From positions 1-64,000 of the IMG/VR virus record IMGVR_UViG_3300010354_006541: a stretch of DNA of 64,000 bases; one strand, given 5' to 3'. Within the stretch, counting starts at the first letter, position 1. Every line of letters starts with the position of its first letter. This document shows positions 15,116-24,800 of this stretch, piece after piece. A program made the position numbers and the translations under genes. The notes below the pieces were generated by a model. That model searched no databases and was not told the DNA's origin. It was given only the letters and a program-made list of their open reading frames with translations. The stretch comes from a virus.

Positions 15116-17761
15116 TTAGAATCCTGTGAGTTGTCCAAGCACAGTATATGTACCTGAGTTGTTTATGATGCTTAATGTCACTACATCAGTTCTATTTGTG
15201 CTAGGTGTTGGAGTTGCATTGCCCTGCCAATTTAAAGTTTGTGCTGCGCCGCCTATCTGTACAGCCGATGGATAGTATCCAGTGCCGCCTTGAACAATGA
15301 CCAGTGTCACTGCTGTGGCATAACCTGAGGCTAAATTTAAGTTAGTTAAGTTAACGGTCCAATTGGCATCTGGGCTTGTATGATAAAATATGTGTCCCAG
15401 AGAACAATCGTGCGTTACAACACCTGTGGCATCTGCCTTAGTTTGAAACTGTTCGTGTACGCCATCTTCTACCTTGAGAATACCTGGTAAAGTTAAACTA
15501 CCGTCAAAACCAAATGTCCAATCTTTATTCACAGTAGCATTGACTGTTCTTAATCTTATCGTACCTGGATCACCACCACTGATATTGTCTCCAGCAGTTA
15601 AGTTTATATCCCCACCATTACCAGTTATTGTAGTTCCAGCAGTGAGATTTATATTTCCGCCGTCACCTGTGACTGTGCCTTTGGCCGCAATATTAATATT
15701 TCCTGCTGTGCCTGTGACAGCCTCTCCGGATTCAATTATGACATCGCCACCATCGCCAGTGACTGTATTTCCGGCTCTTATTTCTACAGGACCACCGTCA
15801 CCTGTTGTTGCGGAACCGGCTGTGACATAGGCCTGACCACCCGTACCTGCTGTTGTATTTCCACCTAAGAGTTCAGCATAACCACCATTGCCTGTGACTG
15901 TGCTGCCTGCTCGAAGAACTGCCCAACCACTATTTCTTGGAGTACCCACAGAACCTATGGTATCGCCGCCCCTTAGAATTAGATTTCCACCAACTTGAGT
16001 TTCGCTGTCCCCTGCTCTTACTGTGAGCGGATTACCAGCAGTAGTGGTTGATTCTAGTGGTCTAACAGTACCGGTAGCAGGAGTTATCAGTGTACCATCG
16101 TTGGCGAATGTGAACTTATCGCTGGTTCCGGGATTAGGCTGTATTTCAACTCTCAACCTGTCTGGACTGGTCACCGTCACAGGATAGAAACCTGAGGTGC
16201 TGCTGGCCGCTGCTGTTAGGTTGACTCGAATGACTCCGGGATATCCCGCTACAGGATATGTTACACTGCTGACTGTGGTATTGGCTGTGCCACCGACCAC
16301 TGTCCATCCTGCTGCTATATTTGCGTTAGTAGTGTTATAGGCAACAAAGAAGTAGTTGGTGCTTTCACTGCTGGTCGAACCGGTAAAGTAACCGTCAGTG
16401 GCGAATGTGTATTGATAGCCTGCTGTACCTTTGATAGTGTCTTTGTCCAGGTCGAGGTATCCAAAATCTGCAGCAGTGGTCTGTGTTGTACCATCACCGA
16501 ACCTTACATAGTTTCCAGGTGTGTCCAGTATGAAGTTGCCTATGGTGTTGAGATCCCCACCGAACTTAGCACCTGCCTGTACAACCAACCATCCACCGTA
16601 GTTTGTGTTTAGTCCGCCATTGTTTGAAGGCAATGAAGAACCTACAAACAGGCTACCATCCATTACTACGCTCATAGTACCAGCACCGTTGGCACCAAAT
16701 GTAAATAGCGAATTGTTAGCGTTATTGGCAGTTTTGTAAACACCTGCCTTGTTGATAGTTCCTGTACCGTCAGCGAATGTTGGCTTCCAGAAATTATTAC
16801 CTGTGCCACCGTCAGTGCGAACACCAGAATCACCAAAATTAGTGTAAGTCAATGCCGCTGTGGTCTGTGCAGTTCCATCTGCAAATTGTAAATCCCCTGC
16901 CAAATTTAGAACACCGTCCTCACCAAACTGCCATCTGCGCAGTGTTGAGTCGCCTAAGTTGATATCTATGTTGATCGCTTGTTCGCTGCGGATATCGCCA
17001 GGTATAGTTAAACTACCATCTGCGCCAAATGTCCACGACTTTGATCCGCCGGGTGCTGTACCAGACCCATTTGATATAATATTTAGATTATCTTGTGATG
17101 TAAGAGCAAGATGGCCAGACACTGAACTAACTTCAGCACCTTGTATTATTAGTTGATCGCCACCTGTTATCGCAGGAAAAGTCACATAAGGATTAGCACC
17201 ACCTACCAGAACAACCTCATCACCTTCACTGTGTAATCTATCCTCTCTGAAAGGAACATTGACGTATTGACTGCCCATCCAGACTAGTGTATCTCCAGCG
17301 TTAGGACTGGGGGCATTTACATCAGTAAGAGCGTCTAATCTAATAAACTCGCCATCGGCATGAGCAAGAGTGCTGCCATTCCACGCAAGGTTGCCTTCGT
17401 TGTCTAACCCTAATGTATTGCCGCCAATGTAGATAGTTGAACCACTGACATACAAACTCTTCCAAGGTTTAGCCGCACTTCCTAAATCACCACCGTTGGC
17501 TATGCTAGGTAGTAGGTCTCCGCCTACTGTTAGGTTGCTCGAGATAGTAGTTGCTTGATCTATTGTAATAGCAGAACTATCTGTAGTACTCAGTGTACTA
17601 CCCGAAAATTCAAATGCTCCTAGATTTAACGGAGCCGTATCTAATCCTAATGCGGTATATAGTTCTGTGAAATTAGCATTAACCTTTTGGAACGCTAGGC
17701 GTAAACTGTCACCTGATCGATCATTCGCTGAGGAACCTACGTTAATTGATTGTTTTGCCAT
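15116..17761 (-). CDS. Tail fibre with repeated Gly-rich beta-helix region
   Basis: An 881-residue fibre. Residues 1-40 are the shared module (INVGSSANDRSGDSLRLAFQ, KVNANFTELY). Many segments then repeat the phrase WTFGxDGSLTxPG, typical of phage fibre shafts. Around residues 610-735 there is a run of short repeats of the type TVTGDGGxxxxxAG and GNGGDINLTAGD, which should form a left- or right-handed beta-helix. The C-terminal 90 residues (HDCSLGHIFYHTSPDANW on) form a separate globular tip. It is followed 1 base later by the LamG protein, which may form the receptor-binding end. Confidence 0.8.
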   Translation of the reverse strand: MAKQSINVGSSANDRSGDSLRLAFQKVNANFTELYTALGLDTAPLNLGAFEFSGSTLSTTDSSAITIDQATTISSNLTVGGDLLPSIANGGDLGSAAKPWKSLYVSGSTIYIGGNTLGLDNEGNLAWNGSTLAHADGEFIRLDALTDVNAPSPNAGDTLVWMGSQYVNVPFREDRLHSEGDEVVLVGGANPYVTFPAITGGDQLIIQGAEVSSVSGHLALTSQDNLNIISNGSGTAPGGSKSWTFGADGSLTIPGDIRSEQAINIDINLGDSTLRRWQFGEDGVLNLAGDLQFADGTAQTTAALTYTNFGDSGVRTDGGTGNNFWKPTFADGTGTINKAGVYKTANNANNSLFTFGANGAGTMSVVMDGSLFVGSSLPSNNGGLNTNYGGWLVVQAGAKFGGDLNTIGNFILDTPGNYVRFGDGTTQTTAADFGYLDLDKDTIKGTAGYQYTFATDGYFTGSTSSESTNYFFVAYNTTNANIAAGWTVVGGTANTTVSSVTYPVAGYPGVIRVNLTAAASSTSGFYPVTVTSPDRLRVEIQPNPGTSDKFTFANDGTLITPATGTVRPLESTTTAGNPLTVRAGDSETQVGGNLILRGGDTIGSVGTPRNSGWAVLRAGSTVTGNGGYAELLGGNTTAGTGGQAYVTAGSATTGDGGPVEIRAGNTVTGDGGDVIIESGEAVTGTAGNINIAAKGTVTGDGGNINLTAGTTITGNGGDINLTAGDNISGGDPGTIRLRTVNATVNKDWTFGFDGSLTLPGILKVEDGVHEQFQTKADATGVVTHDCSLGHIFYHTSPDANWTVNLTNLNLASGYATAVTLVIVQGGTGYYPSAVQIGGAAQTLNWQGNATPTPSTNRTDVVTLSIINNSGTYTVLGQLTGF

Positions 17762-17772
17762 TTATCGCTCCA

Positions 17773-19296
17773 TTATTTTCTGCGGATCCCGCCGGAATTA
17801 TTAAAGCCTATGTCTTTAGCATAGGGCCAATAAAGAAACTTATTCTGTTGACCTTGTAGGCTTCTTGAGTTAGTGTAGTCATTGTCTAGACCTGTCGAAT
17901 ACATTTTACCATCCTTAGATCCAAAATTATTAAGCCAATTTTTACATTGCTGTGCAGTAGCACCTGGATTCATCTGTAAAAACAAGGCTAACATACCGGT
18001 AACCTGGGGAGACGCCATTGATGTTCCGCTTATTCGAGATATTTTATAACTTGGATTGAATGGATATGTACTATCTGCTCCTATGCCAAATCCCGAACTA
18101 TTGGTAGAACTAGTTATGTCGTCACCGGGCGCTGCAATATGAACACCGGGACCTCTTTCGGAATCTTGTCGTACTTGTTCGAGAGTACCGCCGTTTAATT
18201 GGCTATCGCAATTGGCAACCAATATCGTATCTAAACTCCACGGACTACCTCCACGATGGTAATAGATAGGTTGTCCTGCCGGTACAGTTCCTATTGCCCA
18301 GTCGGTAGACCATGTATAATAGTTGTCCCAATCGCTGCCAGCAGGAACATCTATTTTATGATAGTAGTTTCCGGCGGCCCTCACGCAGATTACTCCAGCA
18401 TCAGTTAATTCTTGTTGATCGATATCTGCAGGTGTGTAGGTAAAATTATGTGTGTTGTTGACATTGCCGTACTGAGTTCCGGTCGTTCCTCGATTAGTTC
18501 CTCTATAATACAAGGTTGTTAGAGAACCCCCATATCCACCATTGTTATAATACCAACGATAGCCCCAACTGGCATTTAGAATAGTAGGTCTTCGATATCC
18601 TGTTTTAGGATCTACGGGTTTACGTTGGTGCCATGCTTTGACAAGATCAAATGCTTCTGAATCGAATAAATCGTATCTAATAGAATATATGTTAGCGCCT
18701 TTGGCCCAACCGTAGGTTTTGCCAGCAGCGATTCCGGCGACGTGTGTTCCGTGATTTCCTACATCGCCGTAATGTCCTGCAGGCATAGTACCGCTGACTC
18801 CAGCAGCCGTAAACCAGTTATGTTCGATAAGTCTGCTGACTCCGTTTGAATCCTGCCATTCAGGATGACCGCTCATTACACCGTTGTCTTGAATAACAAT
18901 GTCTACTCCAGTTCCGTCAACACAATACGGATATTGAGTTCCTACAGATAACTCGGGAGATTCTAATATGCATCTCCTTAAAGCCCAATTGACCCATGTA
19001 TTAGTATTACCGCCGTTGTTTCTACTAAAGTTTCCGGTTTGAATTAAATTATGTGCTTTCAGATCTGGAGGTGCAACTAAAGAAACAGTAGCCACTCTAG
19101 GATCTTGTCTTAATATCTCTGCTTCAGCATCTGATAATGCATAATGGCAACACCTAACGCTTAGATCCCTGTTATTGACGATGTCAACAGATCTATCGGG
19201 AATGTATGTATGACCGTTAGTAGATGATTCCATCTCATGCCAAAACTGGCCGTAGTCTACATCTTTATGCAATCCGACAATGTATTCTTTTTCCAT
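17773..19296 (-). CDS. Subtilisin-like serine protease (S8 family) in the fibre operon
   Basis: The chosen start at 19296 makes a TAATG overlap with the upstream stop, giving 507 residues. The catalytic triad is intact: Asp in DIVIQDNGVM (about residue 137), His in NHGTHVAGIAAG (about 182) and Ser in ISGTSMASPQVTG (about 426). The oxyanion Asn is in RAAGN (about 310). A roughly 75-residue N-terminal part could be an I9-like propeptide. No signal peptide is seen, so it acts in the cytoplasm or on the virion. Its place between two giant fibre genes suggests processing of fibres or of host-surface proteins. Confidence 0.9.
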   Translation of the reverse strand: MEKEYIVGLHKDVDYGQFWHEMESSTNGHTYIPDRSVDIVNNRDLSVRCCHYALSDAEAEILRQDPRVATVSLVAPPDLKAHNLIQTGNFSRNNGGNTNTWVNWALRRCILESPELSVGTQYPYCVDGTGVDIVIQDNGVMSGHPEWQDSNGVSRLIEHNWFTAAGVSGTMPAGHYGDVGNHGTHVAGIAAGKTYGWAKGANIYSIRYDLFDSEAFDLVKAWHQRKPVDPKTGYRRPTILNASWGYRWYYNNGGYGGSLTTLYYRGTNRGTTGTQYGNVNNTHNFTYTPADIDQQELTDAGVICVRAAGNYYHKIDVPAGSDWDNYYTWSTDWAIGTVPAGQPIYYHRGGSPWSLDTILVANCDSQLNGGTLEQVRQDSERGPGVHIAAPGDDITSSTNSSGFGIGADSTYPFNPSYKISRISGTSMASPQVTGMLALFLQMNPGATAQQCKNWLNNFGSKDGKMYSTGLDNDYTNSRSLQGQQNKFLYWPYAKDIGFNNSGGIRRK

Positions 19297-21800
19297 TAGT
19301 GTAGATCCACCCAAGTGCTATTAGCATATCCTTGGAATTTATTAGTATCAAGATTGTAAATCATATCACCGTTTTGCGCAGTTAAAAGATTTCTTTGAGC
19401 AGTTGTATACTTTGCTAAACGTAAAGGACTCTGTGTAATTACAACAGCATTGCCTGCTGTAAGATTTAAATTTGTTACACTTGAAACTTCTGGAACGCCT
19501 ACTGAATCTGTAATAAATTCTTTAGCACGTACAGAGTTTCTTACAATTAATTCGTTTTCTATTTCTACATCCGAATTAAACAACATTTTAGGTATAACAG
19601 TAATAGCACTAGAATCTAAAGTATCTATGTTGTTAATCATTGCTGTTGTTGCAGTTACTTGTGTAGAAGAAACAAAAGTTGCAGTTAAAACATTTCCGGA
19701 CGGATTGTAAGTTAATGCTGTGTCAGTTCTAACGTTTTCGTTGCCCGATGCTGTATCAACAAAAGTAATATAGTGTGTAGAGTTTGTTGAATCAGTCGGA
19801 ACTAATGCTACTGTTGTGGCAGTTGTTGCAGTAGACGCATTGCCACTAATGTTATTTGGACCAGTAATAGTAATTAGACCTTCACCGTCTGATGCTGTGG
19901 ATATGCCGTTGGAACCGACAAATTTTAATGTTTCACCAGAGAAGATTCTACGTAGTGTAGAATCGTCGCCTGCAACGTTTAATTCAAAATCGCCCCCACC
20001 ACCACCCCCACCACCACCGCCTGCTGGTACAGGTCCCCATGTAATTTCTTTGTTAGATGGATCGTAATATAGTACCTGTGGTCCTAGAATTTCTCTAATA
20101 GGCGTTACAAAAAATCCTGCCGCTGCCGCGTCTAATGTAGATCCGCTGGCATTTATAACAATACTATTGGCAGATTGATTATTAGCACCAGCATACCTGC
20201 CAATAGCAATAGCATTAGTGCCATGATTACTCAAACCAGCATTTTCTCCTATGGCGATACCATTGATACCTTGACTAGAAGCACCTGCGGTCTCGCCTAT
20301 AGCAATAGCATTAGTGCCTTGATTTGCGTTAGCCGCAGCCTGCCCAATAGCAATTCCTCGCACACCTTGGTTCAGTAATCCTGCCTGGAATCCTATGGCT
20401 AACGCTCTATTACCCTGTGTATATTGACCTGCCATTTCACCTATAGCGATGGCGTTTATGCCGGCACCACCGGCATCTAAGCCTAATATAATTTTTGTTT
20501 CAAGGGTTCGTAGTGTTGATGTATAAACAGGACCAACTACTCTGCCAGAAGTTCCGTCAATGATCATTGAAGAGTCTTGTGCGAACACTGATCCTTTAAG
20601 GTCTCCGCTTACGTTTCCTGTTAGGTTACCAGTTACATTTCCGTTTACATTTCCATTCAAAGTTCCATTAACAGTAGCATTGTTAATAGTTACAGTATTA
20701 CCACCGTGGCCGATGGTAACAGGACCTGATGTGGTACCTGACGATCCTGCTCCTAGATAAACAGGAGCACCTGCTGCACCAATCACCTGAGCACCGCCGG
20801 TGCCTCCAATGATAACACCGCTAGGAGTCATGCTGATACTATTTGCTCCGTCGAACGAATTTATTGGCCCTACAATCTTTCCACCGGTACCGTCTACTAG
20901 CATAGTAGAGTCGTCGGCGAAGATTGATCCAATAATATCCTGTCTGTTAGGAGAACTGATTAATACTGTATTAGTTAATGAGTCTATACTGATTTCAATA
21001 TTAGATCCGGCACCAAAAGTTAGAGTTGAGTTCGGCGAGGCTGGATCTAATGTATCTTGGCCCGAAACAGCAATGAATCTCCATAAGTTTTGATTTATGT
21101 TAGGTGAACCATTGGTAATTGTAATGGCACCAGTTGAATTACTTAAAATTATATTAGAGCCGGCTATCAGTTCTGTGACTCCAGTATTAGATATAGTCAC
21201 CGATCCAGTACCTGCACTTATTCCAATTCCTGTTCCGTTAGCAATACTAGTAACTCCGGTGTTAGTGATTGTCACGGCACCAGTAGAAGCACTCACTGAT
21301 ATACCTGCGCCGGCTGCGGTGCTTAACACACCTGCATTGGTAAATGAAATAGTGTCTGTAGATGCATTGGTTCCAATAGTGATTCCATTGCCTACAAAAT
21401 TTAGGGTGTCTTTTAGATTTTCTGCAACAACAGTTTGTTGTCCAAAGACCTCGATGTTTTTAAATGAGCCTTCAGTTGGATCTTTAACTAATACACCACC
21501 AACTTTGGTTCCGAACGGTAATTCTAATGTTGTGCCTGTAGCAGTAATAGGAGCATTATCTACATAGATAGCACCACCACCTATATACAGTCGACGCCAG
21601 CGATTCGTAGGAGTACCTAAATCGTAGGTCATACTTTCTGAAGGACTAATACTAGAACTTATGTTAGAAAGATCAACAGCGCCGCCGCCACCTACGGTCA
21701 AGTATAGTTCTGTAAAATTATCATTTATTTTACCAAACGCATCCTCTATGGTATCCCATAGTATCGGTGGTCTTTTTGGATCAATATATTTTTTAACCAT
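19296..21800 (-). CDS. Tail fibre with trimeric-adhesin-head-like repeats
   Basis: An 834-residue fibre that starts in a TAATG overlap with the giant fibre stop. The N-terminus (ILWDTIEDAFGKINDNFTEL) is a divergent copy of the shared module. Middle: repeats of GAGISVSASTGAVTITNTGV. Residues 447-547 hold about six near-identical repeats of the type NAIAIGExAGxxxQGxx, like the YadA/Hep_Hag heads of trimeric autotransporters. A ten-Gly linker (PAGGGG...) follows near residue 597. The C-terminal end (YTTAQRNLLTAQNGDMIYN) is a known fibre-tip style. It likely forms a trimeric fibre. Confidence 0.8.
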   Translation of the reverse strand: MVKKYIDPKRPPILWDTIEDAFGKINDNFTELYLTVGGGGAVDLSNISSSISPSESMTYDLGTPTNRWRRLYIGGGAIYVDNAPITATGTTLELPFGTKVGGVLVKDPTEGSFKNIEVFGQQTVVAENLKDTLNFVGNGITIGTNASTDTISFTNAGVLSTAAGAGISVSASTGAVTITNTGVTSIANGTGIGISAGTGSVTISNTGVTELIAGSNIILSNSTGAITITNGSPNINQNLWRFIAVSGQDTLDPASPNSTLTFGAGSNIEISIDSLTNTVLISSPNRQDIIGSIFADDSTMLVDGTGGKIVGPINSFDGANSISMTPSGVIIGGTGGAQVIGAAGAPVYLGAGSSGTTSGPVTIGHGGNTVTINNATVNGTLNGNVNGNVTGNLTGNVSGDLKGSVFAQDSSMIIDGTSGRVVGPVYTSTLRTLETKIILGLDAGGAGINAIAIGEMAGQYTQGNRALAIGFQAGLLNQGVRGIAIGQAAANANQGTNAIAIGETAGASSQGINGIAIGENAGLSNHGTNAIAIGRYAGANNQSANSIVINASGSTLDAAAAGFFVTPIREILGPQVLYYDPSNKEITWGPVPAGGGGGGGGGGDFELNVAGDDSTLRRIFSGETLKFVGSNGISTASDGEGLITITGPNNISGNASTATTATTVALVPTDSTNSTHYITFVDTASGNENVRTDTALTYNPSGNVLTATFVSSTQVTATTAMINNIDTLDSSAITVIPKMLFNSDVEIENELIVRNSVRAKEFITDSVGVPEVSSVTNLNLTAGNAVVITQSPLRLAKYTTAQRNLLTAQNGDMIYNLDTNKFQGYANSTWVDLH

Positions 21801-24800
21801 TATGTCCTTCCTACGGCAACTTCAATAGTGCCGATATGATCTGAATCGTAATCTTGTAGTGCTTTACCAATTAATGTTCCCGGTTTAGGATCCTTGGCAA
21901 GACCTGCAACTCCTGGTATCCCGCTGGTACACAATAGATCTCCTTTGTTAATCTTGCCTACTACTTTACAAGGTACACGACCTTGCAGTGCTATTTGATT
22001 TTTAAATCCAGGACATGCACCGTACATAGAATATGCAGCATTATCTGAAACAACTCCTGCGACTTTTGAATCTCCTCTTATGTTACTGGTTGTGACTTCT
22101 TTGTCACCGCCAAATACTAAAACAGTGCCTGTTTCGTATTCTTTATCACCTTCGTAGAATTCTGCTAAGTCTGCCGCATAGGTTGCCTGAAGCCTAGAAT
22201 TACCTTTAACTCCACCGCCGGGAACATTGGCTAAAATCCATTGACCTGTAATTGTTCCGGGTGTGGTGTCAGATCCTGTGCTGATAGCAGTTGCAGTAAG
22301 AGTTGAACAACTGATAGGTGCAGGATTAAAACTGTCTTGTGTTCTAAACACATGACTGTTATTGTCATAATAGGTTACATTTTCATTGGCTACAGTACTG
22401 TTGCCTATTAACACACCTCCATTGCCTAAGAAACCAAATAATCTAGTGGTGCCGCCACCTCCTGACGAAACCCTGTTCAGTGTGTTTGTAGAGGTAACTT
22501 CTGAAGATAATTTTAATTTTAAATCTTGTACTGTAACTGTTCTTGCTGCAAAATCACCGTTGTTATCTCTGATAACCAAAGTATTTGCAGCCAATGTAGC
22601 AGAATCTTGGATGACAGTATACGAACCGTCTAAGAGTTCTGCACCGGCCCCTGTGGTTGATCTTTTTAGATACCCAACAGCGGTGTACAATGATTTTTTA
22701 ACAGCAGCACCTTGATCAACAATGGTTGCATAAGAAACAGTGGATACATTGTCAGTGGCTACACCATTATTGCCTAATACTGTCTTAGAAGCAATCTGTG
22801 CTAGTTTGCCTATAGTGATTCCATTATCCTTAATAGATAACCAACCGTTGGTAGCATTAAATTGATTAGAATCAAATACTGACAGTCCCTTCAATGGTTC
22901 TATAGTTCCTGTTCCTACCGCAGGAGTAACAGGTAACGTCCATGAAGGTTGGCTCGCCGCATAAGCATTTGAACCTAGGCTAATATCATATGTTATCTGT
23001 GTGGCTGTACAACTAATAACCGTAAATGTACCGTTATATTTTGTCGTACTAAAGCCAGTTACAACTATACCACGACCTGCAGTGAATACCGGATTAGTCG
23101 TAGTTGCGAAAGTCAGCGTAACAGTATTTCCCACTCTTGTAGCGGTAGCGCCGACGATATTGTTAACACTAGATGCATAAGCATTGGCCAAAGAAAGTTT
23201 AAATTGATCGATAGCAGCATTGGAACTTACATCTGCGGTATTAATACTTTCTGCAGAAATTTGTAAATCTATTGTATGAGCAGTACTGTCTATGTTTGCA
23301 GATATATCTCCAACCAATGTTGTATTAGTAATCTGAGTACCAACCCCAGTGAACACAGCGAAGTCATTGGCTTTTACATTATCGAAACTAGCATCTGCAA
23401 AATTACCGAGAACTAAACTTCTTAAATTGACAGCATCAGTAGGACTTACTGGATCTGCTAAATTTTGTATACGATTGTTATCTAAATTTAAAGTAGATAT
23501 CATTGGCGTTGTGCCGTCCAAGGCTAAAAAACCACCTGTTATAGCAGGTATCCTGTTAACAGGATCTAGTATTTCGCCTGTGTGGGACACGCCTAATCTC
23601 TTATCAACATACGTTCTTACAGCGTATTCCGTCGGTACTGTATCTGTGGCATTATCTCCCATCGTAGCATCAACTGAAAATTCTGCGATAGGTACACCAC
23701 GTTTAAATCCAATACCGTCTAGATTTGATAGGGCAATGGCCGCTGAGAAAGTAACTGTTCCGGTTCCCTGGTCAACTCTAAAATAAGGACCTACTTTAAA
23801 ATTACCGAATTGATCAGTGGTAACGAAGAACACACGCCCTGAACCTCGTTCTTCAGTTTCAGTAGCCTCTGATAACGGATTTACAGCCAGTCCGTAAATT
23901 TCATTAGGATAGTTTGTGTCTGCGTATGATCCAGTACCAATTTCTAAAAGGTCGTGTGATGTGACACGAGTCAATGAAATTCTAATAGTCAAGGTTCCAG
24001 CAGCACCCGATGTACGTTTTGGTACACCTGCTTTTAATGTAGGTGGGGATGATAAACTGAGAACATTACCTGTTCCTGTTGTAGCATCTAATTGAAGAGG
24101 AGTATTTAAGGTTATTCTGCCTACTCCTTCAATTCCCGTAACATTTGATCCTTCATAATTTGTAATGGTATAATCAAACCCACACCAGGTTAATTTATAA
24201 TTTATTAACCTTGATAAATCACCCGGACCTGGAGCCACTATCTGAAATGAATTATCTCCTATACGTCCTTTAACTAACCCTACACTAAATGTCCCACTAC
24301 CTGCTGTAGTAGTAGCAGCAGCCGGGCCATTCGGTACAGCACTTAATCTAAATTGATTAGCACCTAGACCTGTAGATAACACGTGATAGTGTCTAGATGA
24401 ACTAAGTCCGTTAGGAAGGGTGCCCGTACTTGATAGTCTTACTACATCTCCTGCTATGAATCCATGAGAATTGCACGTGAATACAGCCGGATCTGCTACT
24501 GTTACTGTGAATGTTTTTGTTGACGCAGCATATTCATTTGGCTCGTATACTGTCAATTCTACATAGTCATAATTTTCCCTTAAGGTAGTTCTAGCCAATC
24601 CAGAATTCGCAAATGAATGTGTACCGCTGCCACCAGCAGTAGTATTGATCGGAGTGCCATTAGGACTAAGTGCTACCCTGAATGTATTCAAAGTTAAACT
24701 ATCTTCTAGCACATAATAATTTGTGTCTACGACAAGTCCGGTAGGTAAAGCACCTGTGGTATAAAATTTAATAATATAGTTGGCTAATAAACCGTGACCA

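Noticed and set aside
15560-15930. Regularly spaced DNA repeats that could suggest a CRISPR array
   Set aside because: The repeats are codons for GDGG/GNGG units of a beta-helix in an intact reading frame; there are no spacers of constant length.
15474-17156. Plus-strand Val/Pro-rich ORFs in the fibre genes (e.g. 15474-15830, 16860-17156)
   Set aside because: They mirror the Gly/Thr repeats of the 881-residue fibre on the other strand; composition is that of a shadow frame.
21097-21567. Plus-strand ORF of 156 residues
   Set aside because: Antisense to the Thr/Gly/Ser repeats of the 834-residue fibre, with a Pro/Val pattern and no start signal.
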